Part shown: positions 57,364-64,000 of the stretch, piece after piece
Layout of the letters: each line of letters starts with the position of its first letter
Position numbering within the stretch: the stretch's first letter is position 1
Made by a program: the position numbers and the translations under genes
The notes under the pieces: model-generated
The model's database searches: none
The model's input: the letters and a program-made list of their open reading frames with translations, nothing else
What the model was told of the DNA's origin: nothing
Source of the DNA: Owenia fusiformis
Taxonomy: Eukaryota; Annelida; Polychaeta; Sabellida; Oweniidae
DNA: 64,000 nucleotides
NCBI GenBank assembly: GCA_903813345.2
Contig: CAIIXF020000003.1
Location: 14,458,931 to 14,522,930, forward strand
Direction: 5' to 3'

Positions 57364-60300
57364 TTATTAAACTTCAATATCTTATCCTTCTTCTGAGAGT
57401 ACAAAAATATCAATTTGTATCTCAATTAATGAAGAATATTGGCATCAAAGACAGTGCATATCACTTTGTCAGAATTGAAAAAAAATCAATGGCAAATATT
57501 AAATGAATTATTTATGCAAAAGGTTTGAAACATATCCTCCAAAACATTGCTTACTTTCTTTGTATAGACATTGAATGGCATTTCTGGATAAGTGAATTGG
57601 TGTTTATCTGGGTAATCAAGGGATTATAGTCACTCAAAGTTACTGAGCATCCAGTTTTGAGACTTCAATTGTGTTGGTGAAGTTACACATATTTCAGTCA
57701 AATTCATGCTGAGCACAACATTCCGGTTTCAATTTTATAATCACTATACATGACCCTGGTAATGAAGAGTCAGAATCAGTCAAAAAACCTAAACCGGAAA
57801 ACTGTGCTCATTGTGAAAACTCAAATTGAAGCAACTTTTTTTCTGATATTTCTTACATCAAATGGCAGCCATCTTGTTTTTCCCCCTTCAAATTAAACTG
57901 GCGGGAAATTCAAAAATTTGAAAAAAAAATTTAATCCTTAAATATATTTCAAAAATATGATTTTCTTTTAAATTCTTCATGGGTCTTAAGTTATTTCTTC
58001 TTTGTAAGTCATATATGTTGCCATTGATGTTTTTTTTCTATGATAATGACTATTTGTTTTTGTTAAGATACTTATTCTGACTCTCAGCAGGGGGTTAATT
58101 ATGCATCAAAACTCGTGAAAAAGTAAATATACTTATCAAATATAACTAGGACAGTAATAAAAAACATATTTAACATACATTTGACTGAGGGACCAAAAGG
58201 GCATATACCCGGACACATCCTTTTACCAAGAATGCAACCTCTTATTATATTGTTGAATGCATAATTAGAATGTGCTTTGAGACATGTTCGATTTCCTAAA
58301 AGGAAAAGTTGATTGCTTCAGGGACTTTAAAGATAATGAATTTTGATGACCAAAATGAACTGAAACCAATGGATAGCATGAGATTTCTCAATAGAGAAAT
58401 AACATGGGGAACACTTTTCTTAAAGCAATTACGTTATTCTTTCAAGAACTATTTGATACATCAAAATAGAGAATTGTATGCATTAAACATTGTAAAAAAT
58501 AATTGCATTTTTGGTGAAAATGGGGTCAACATCTTTGAAAAAGTGTGTCGATGGGTTGATTGCTAGTTAAATATCTCCGAGTTTGTTTGACTTTTATTAT
58601 TACTGTATATAATTTTCTTTGAGATAATGAATTAATCTAAACGATAAACCTGTCTTCATTGTCAGAAAATAGTCATAATCCAAGATGTAACCTTCTGAAA
58701 TTGTTTGCGATAACCTACGTGCTCCTTTGATGAATTTTTGAAAATCGTCATTCCAATTTAAACCAATTGGAGACGGTGGGTTTTAGGCAATCAGATATCA
58801 GAATATCTATTCAAGAAAACATTTAGTTTGGTAACATTTACCAAAAATTATTTTTATTTAGAAATTGTCTAACTTTTTTGCATGCTAAGACATGTAAGAG
58901 TTTAGTTTCCTTTGTGAACATTAAAGTTACAGAACTTCAAAGTCAATTTTGGAAATCATTTTCACCTTCTGTCTTATTTCAATGGGACAGGTTTCTTGAA
59001 AAAATTATAATTCCTTGACACCCTGTACCCATAACTATAACACCACCGATGTGTCACGATTTGTTGACAGAGAACTGAATGTGTTGTCTATTTTATTGGC
59101 ATTGCTAAAGCAGAGATATATAAATCATCTGACTAAAGGAAATAAGGTTATCACTGTGGTTATGCCATTTTTTTATTCAATCAGTTAATATACACAATAA
59201 TCTGTAATCTCCTCCATGTGTATTGTCATGTATTATTCATAGCAACATATTTCCCATTGTTTTATGCCGAGTATGGCCTATCATATGTGTGCATATTACA
59301 GAACCAGTACTAGGTCGGTCGACTTCGCTTCTCAAAAGAGAGTTTCGTCTTAACTAGACTCTGCGCGTAGGGTACACCATAAGCGTTTGAGAGTTGCTGA
59401 GGAAAGTGTATCTCATACTTGCTGCTCCCAAAGAAAATATAAGAATGCTTCATTGACATAACTTAAAAAGATAATACATTCATAATACACAAATGAGCTT
59501 GTGTCACCGTTCTTTTCAAATTGCGCGACATTCTGATAAGCATTACTTCTCTGCTTCACTATGTTAATCAAATGTTTTTTAGAGAACGTGGAAGTCAACG
59601 TGTTAAATTATAATCACTTGGTATAACTGTCCCCTTTTTATTGTTTTCCATCATACATACAATCGGGCAAGTAAATACAATAAAGCGTGTTCGTTTTCAT
59701 CTTTTTAAGGCCTAATTGAGACACACGACTTTTAATCTGTCTATAGGATTGGGAACAGCTACACAGTTTCTCATATGTTCTATATCGAAAAGAAGATTTC
59801 CCTTTTTTAAAGTCCCTTGGGTGTTCTTTCTAGTACTTCTAAATAAACGCTGGGTGAGCGGAAAATTCGAGAAAATGATTTTTGTGCATTGAAATGTTTA
59901 TGTTAATGAACAAGTAAAAAGTTCCCTTTAACTTAAATTACATTTGTTTTAGTGGTTCAATTTTCATATAACCTCTATATGTATCTAATAGTTATGCAAA
60001 TTAAAATATGTCCAGCAAAAGAAAATGTTATTATCCAATACAAAAGAAGATATTTCACTTTTTGTGATTTGTAACATGGGGTTTCTGGAGAATCAACCCG
60101 AACTAGAAGTCACATTTTCGAAAAAAAGATTAAATTTTCAAAGTTGATAAACAATTTTCAAACCATATTTCTAGACGTAATTTTATATGTAGATTTCAAA
60201 TATAACATCACTTCGACTGAATTTTGAATACATAATTACGTATATCAAGATTATTTCTACTCGCATCTAGTCTATTGAACATCAATATATGTAGGCTTAA

Positions 60301-60640
60301 TAGGATTTTATTAGTACTGATGCCCTTTTAGGGCCAAACGTACATCCGACATACAATTTTCAATAACAGTAAATATAGCAATAAAGTAAAGAAAGTAGGA
60401 TTGCATTCTTCAAATCACATATAAAATGTTACTTTGATATAAAAATATGCCTTAATAGCCTGAAAGCAGCAATGTAGACGCAAGTAATATTCAAACGACA
60501 TCAGTTAACGTTTACTATGATATCCCCACATAGTTAGACAGGGTGTGTCCGATTGTTTGGGGTAACAACTACGTTTATCCACACATAGCTAGACAAAGTG
60601 TGTTGGATTGTTTGGGGTAACAACTACAAATCCAACCTAA
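57364..60640. other. Intergenic stretch, no gene recognised
   Basis: AT-rich. The only clear structure is an imperfect two-copy tandem repeat of about 57 bp at 60525-60632 (CACATAGTTAGACAGGGTGT and TTGTTTGGGGTAACAACTAC), just downstream of DUF1647 copy 3. Confidence 0.5.
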
Positions 60641-60902
60641 ATAAGATACGCATGATCCAAAAACGTTTTGTTCGTATAACTTTGATCATGCATGGAGCCC
60701 TCTTTTACTTGATACAAAAATATTGCTGTATTCAATTTATTTAAATCATATTCAGTCAATGAGCTCTTTGAATAATGGAGCTGCATGATCAAGGAAAAGC
60801 TGTCCTAAAATTATGCGAACAAAATGTTTTTTTTCTTGAGAGTTTTCAAATAAACGCCCATGCGATAATATTGGGTCGCCGGTGTTAAAAGTTGTCATTG
60901 AT

Positions 60903-61799
60903 TTAACTGATGCAAATATGATCTCTGTAGCTGTGACTGCCTTGACGGGATGTCCATACAATTTTGGAACTCGGTAAAAATGGATTTGGGTTCAACTGAT
61001 TCCATGAAGCAGCCAGGAATTCAGTATGAGGCTGAACAGCAATTGATGACGTGTAGATGATTATTGACAGCGCTGATTGGTCGTATCTATGGTTTTGGAG
61101 AGAGGATCCCCGTGGAGTGATGCATTCTGGGGAAATGGCACATTTAACAAGAGGGTGTAATATGTGTTTCTCGGCAAGGCCTCCACGTACATACCCCTGT
61201 GTGTTTCCTGCAAAGCTGTACTTTCCTTTTAGCATTTTCTTATTCACTTTGAAATATCTGCACATTCCTTCATGCAGTAGTTTTGTCATGTCCATATCCT
61301 GGCCTTGTACGAAAAAATGACCATCATCAATCAGCAGTTTCCTTATGGGTTCCAAGGGGCCTCGTATTACCGATCCAGCGTCACTGTAAAATATTGCCCC
61401 GTATTTCGTGACAGCATCTTGTAGGATTAATGGTTTCCAAGTATATCGTTTTCTGTCCTCATTTCTTATGTGATCTGGTGTGCTTTCAGGCAAAGGATTA
61501 ACTTGAACATTGCACCAACTCTCAGCTTTTTTCTTTTGTTGAGGTCGTAATCCAAGATCGTACACGATTATAGATGTATGTGGGTCCCAGAAATGAACAG
61601 AGGCAACAAATTCCATGAGTCCAAAAAAATAGTCATCATTTGCAGCGGTTACGATTTTAACATCTGATGTCTTCAGTGTTTGATTTGCTCTCATTAGTTT
61701 TTGAAAACTTGAAATAAAGAAAAATATGATCATGAAACTGATCATGTATTGAATTGTTTTCCGGTATCTTCTCAGCAATGGTTTCATTATAAAACTCAT
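60903..61799 (-). CDS. DUF1647-type glycosyltransferase-like type II membrane protein, copy 3, short-stem form
   Basis: Intronless, 298 aa from the ATG at 61797-61799, or 294 aa from the second ATG at 61785-61787, which aligns better with the basic starts of copies 1 and 2 (MKPLLRRYRKTIQY). The anchor is MISFMIIFFFISSF. The stem is almost absent: the globular domain ([20 protein letters not shown]) begins about residue 50 instead of about 112. [32 protein letters not shown] and the C-terminal WTSRQGSHSY are conserved. It is outside COG4, about 7.3 kb past the COG4 stop, between diverged inverted repeats at 55808-56015 and 62430-62632. No in-frame stops, so probably functional. Confidence 0.8.
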   Translation of the reverse strand: MSFIMKPLLRRYRKTIQYMISFMIIFFFISSFQKLMRANQTLKTSDVKIVTAANDDYFFGLMEFVASVHFWDPHTSIIVYDLGLRPQQKKKAESWCNVQVNPLPESTPDHIRNEDRKRYTWKPLILQDAVTKYGAIFYSDAGSVIRGPLEPIRKLLIDDGHFFVQGQDMDMTKLLHEGMCRYFKVNKKMLKGKYSFAGNTQGYVRGGLAEKHILHPLVKCAISPECITPRGSSLQNHRYDQSALSIIIYTSSIAVQPHTEFLAASWNQLNPNPFLPSSKIVWTSRQGSHSYRDHICIS

Positions 61800-63180
61800 T
61801 ATGGCGCGATTGCAACTGCATTTAGAAAGCCCATGATTTATGTGAAGAGAGATTAAACGTTGAATTATAATTATAATATATACAGGGTGTTTCACAATGA
61901 CTACCCATCCCCTTTTATTAACAGCCAATATTTTATTTACTTAACTTGCGATGAAAATATTCATAATATTGATGGAAACATAACTTGACTTTATTTCCAA
62001 TACTCTCCAATAAACCAATGGGAAATGGTGGGTTCCGGGCAAATCAGAAATCAGGATATCTATTCAGTTAGATTCAGCAAAAAAAATTCATATAAGAAAT
62101 TGAATTGTCTAACTTTCCGGAGACGAAGTGTTTTAGTTTACTCGATGAACACTAATGTTCCAGAGCTTCAAAGTCATTTTTGAAAATCATTTTTCGCCTC
62201 CTGTGTTATTTCAATGGGAGAGGTTTTTTGAAAAACAATTTTGACTTTAAAGACCTATAACTTTGTTGAACCTGAAGAAACGTATCCATTTTTTGTTAAT
62301 AAAGTTAGCAAATTCAATTGCCTACCTAACTTGCATTTTTGCAAGGACGCAGATGGATGGATATGACTTGCGGCAAACCTATACCATTTCCCATTGGTTA
62401 ACATGGGAATGTCGATTTTCAAAAATGCATCAAATTTATCATCAATTTTCGACGAAAAAATTGAGAAAATTTGGAGGTATTGGAAATAAAGTCAAGTTAT
62501 GTTTCCATCAATATTATAAATATTTTCATCCCAAGCTATAAGTAAATAAAAATTCAAACGAAAAGAGGCTTTAACACGTAGTTCAATGGGGGAGTAAGGT
62601 TGCCAAACTTCAAACTTGTAGGGGAGTGTATATTCGAATAAGAAACAAGTCAATGCATTGTTTTATATCTACGCTGTCATCTTGATTATATAATTTTGAT
62701 ATTACAAGCTATTCTAAGTAAATATGTTTTCAAAACAATCGCAAGTAAAAAGTCCGTTTTGGGAATTCTTTTTTACATGATAAAAAATTTACAAAATACT
62801 TAATAACTGTCGAATTGGATTTAATTACTTTCATAAACGAAATGGCATTTATTGAATGTGATGAAGATATTCTGGGTAGAAAAATGGGTGGGATACTTCA
62901 CGTCAACGGTCGTTTGCGGTTTTTGTTTTACATTTCTAATTTACGTTTAACTCACTGATCTATGTTACATTCTATATTTCTGAGATAGAAATTATACTTA
63001 GGTGTGACGTGGATACCAAGGATGTTTGGGGAAAATCGGTAAAGGTCATTTGAGGTCAAATGGCATTTTTATCTTCCCCAAAATCTATTTCATGGAAAAG
63101 GTCATTTGAGCGAAAAATCAATTTCGTTGACCTTCGTTTGCTAATGCATTTCAGTTAGTGAATTACAGTTATTTCAATAA
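61800..63180. other. Upstream flank of DUF1647 copy 3
   Basis: Contains a mariner-type end TACAGGGTGTTTCACAATGA (about 61879) without a recognised partner, the right inverted repeat (62430-62632), and a direct repeat of 58755-59030 at 62005-62270. No gene recognised. Confidence 0.45.
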
Positions 63181-63261
63181 TGGCAGGACCATTAACGGTA
63201 AGTTTATATCGTATACCTTGTATTTAACAATAAACCAAATAAACATATGTCATGTTCATGA

Positions 63262-63515
63262 TCATTTGAACAGGTGTTCAAACACAACTAAAAACGACAT
63301 GCAATGTAAAATAATACCAAAGCGCGGTAATAGATAGAGTTTGTTCTGTGCATTGAATACAATGTAAGCATTGCATTGTCTGCCTTTTCTAAATCCTAGT
63401 CCAGACGCATCGTGGTAAGCCACACCCTCTCCATCTATATCCTTCTGGATATCCTTCTGCGATGCAACAGAAAGAGATGCTATGAGTATCAGAATAGTCC
63501 AGACATGATGAATGT
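63262..63515 (-). CDS. Candidate secreted-peptide exon (partial, uncertain)
   Basis: Minus strand, after an acceptor-like CCCAATAG (63516), reads TDIHHVWTILILIASLSVAS followed by QKDIQKDIDGEGVAYHDASG and LGFRKGRQC. The hydrophobic stretch ending in a small-residue site looks like a signal peptide, and RKGR is a possible processing site. There is no in-frame ATG, so an upstream exon beyond this point would be needed. I do not recognise the product; it may be chance. Confidence 0.25.
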
Positions 63516-63539
63516 CAGTACCTATTGGGCACAAATGGC

Positions 63540-64000
63540 AACATGAAACATATCAAAATAACACAAGTTCTCCATTATTAAAAGGCACTTTGACATATCT
63601 ACATATTAAATAATGCACATAATAATTTTTATTAATATACTAGTAGTCTTTAATGGACACTAAGTATTCTGATCTTGTTGATACATGATATCATCACTGT
63701 TTTACTTGATTAGATCTTCCGGAATAAATGGATATAAATAAACTGATTAAACAGATACAATACATTTACTTTCCCATGAATTATAAGAAAAATGTGAATG
63801 CATGCCATAGGTAATATAACTCAGTTAATACTACTACATACAAAATATGCATAGCTTGGCAACAGATCCATTGTTATTTATTAAATACAAGCCCTTTGAA
63901 AATAATTTATAAATGGCTAGTCAATAAATATAATAATTACAAAGTCATAATTATATATTAATAATGACACTATTGTCTTTAAAAATAATTTACAAATATC
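63540..64000. other. AT-rich end of window, nothing recognised
   Basis: No open frame, splice-site pair or repeat that I can support. Confidence 0.5.

Larger units (their letters stand above)
55808..62632. repeat. Diverged inverted repeats enclosing DUF1647 copy 3
   Basis: Left 55808-56015 and right about 62430-62632 align in inverted orientation: ACACTCCCCT, GTTTGGCAACCTT, AGCC, then TTCGTTTG and ATTTTTAT, TCAATTTTTTC, GTCGAAAATTGATGA. An inner inverted piece (GCACGTAGTTTATCGCAAAT at 56010, inverted near 58713) and direct repeats (58755-59030 similar to 62005-62270) complicate the unit. It may be one large element or several nested ones. Confidence 0.5.

Noticed and set aside
61800-61928. 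Longer N-terminus for DUF1647 copy 3
   Set aside because: It begins with TTG and crosses a mariner-type end; paralogues start at the later ATG.
63180-63198. First coding exon ATGGCAGGACCATTAACG followed by GTAAGT
   Set aside because: The start and donor look good, but six codons with no matching downstream exon in the window are not enough to call a gene.

Overview
This is a window of animal nuclear DNA: AT-rich, with long introns and many transposable-element remnants. The base composition, the density of small inverted-repeat elements, and the families present (SF3B3, COG4, Gal-3-O-sulfotransferase, DUF1647) fit a marine invertebrate. I cannot place the phylum from the sequence alone. Two complete spliced housekeeping genes lie head to head. 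SF3B3 (spliceosomal SF3b 130-kDa subunit, minus strand, stop at 669, ATG at 16631) has 23 coding exons that I joined to 3648 nt (1215 aa plus stop). COG4 (Golgi tethering complex subunit, plus strand, 20565-53552) has 19 exons that join to 2280 nt (759 aa plus stop). SF3B3 and COG4 are also divergent neighbours in human (16q22), so this looks like ancient microsynteny around a shared promoter. That promoter carries YY1-like and ZNF143-like sites near 20510-20570.

The most striking feature is inside SF3B3. At least 15 box C/D snoRNA-like units lie in its introns, all in the host's sense orientation, and fall into three families. Family A has nine copies, and its D' guide matches the SNORD38/U38 guide as I remember it. 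Families B and C have three copies each. Their terminal stems stay paired while their sequence changes. Human SF3B3 also hosts C/D snoRNAs (SNORD111/111B), so snoRNA hosting may be an old property of this gene that has been amplified here. The same introns, one COG4 intron and the promoter carry a bipartite motif, CCCATAATGCA, 8-9 nt, AGCAGACG, often directly beside splice sites.

Between the two genes (16634-20500) lies a nest of inverted-repeat elements: a 1.5-kb foldback (17229-18715) and a 1.2-kb inverted-repeat unit (18934-20144). The second has consensus splice donors pointing outward in both arms and a CCAAT/CRE/TATA block in the middle.

COG4 introns host three intronless Golgi-type genes: a galactose-3-O-sulfotransferase-like gene (24982-26424), whose C-terminal tail and stop codon come from an inserted mariner-like element, and a divergent pair of DUF1647 genes (37498-38622 minus, 40031-41134 plus). 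A third DUF1647 paralogue (60903-61799 minus) lies downstream of COG4 between diverged inverted repeats. COG4 introns also hold minisatellites that start exactly at splice sites, an 11-copy satellite rich in AGGTCA half-sites, a decayed Tc1/mariner copy, a tRNA-derived SINE and many MITEs. The last 2 kb holds at most a fragmentary candidate secreted-peptide exon.
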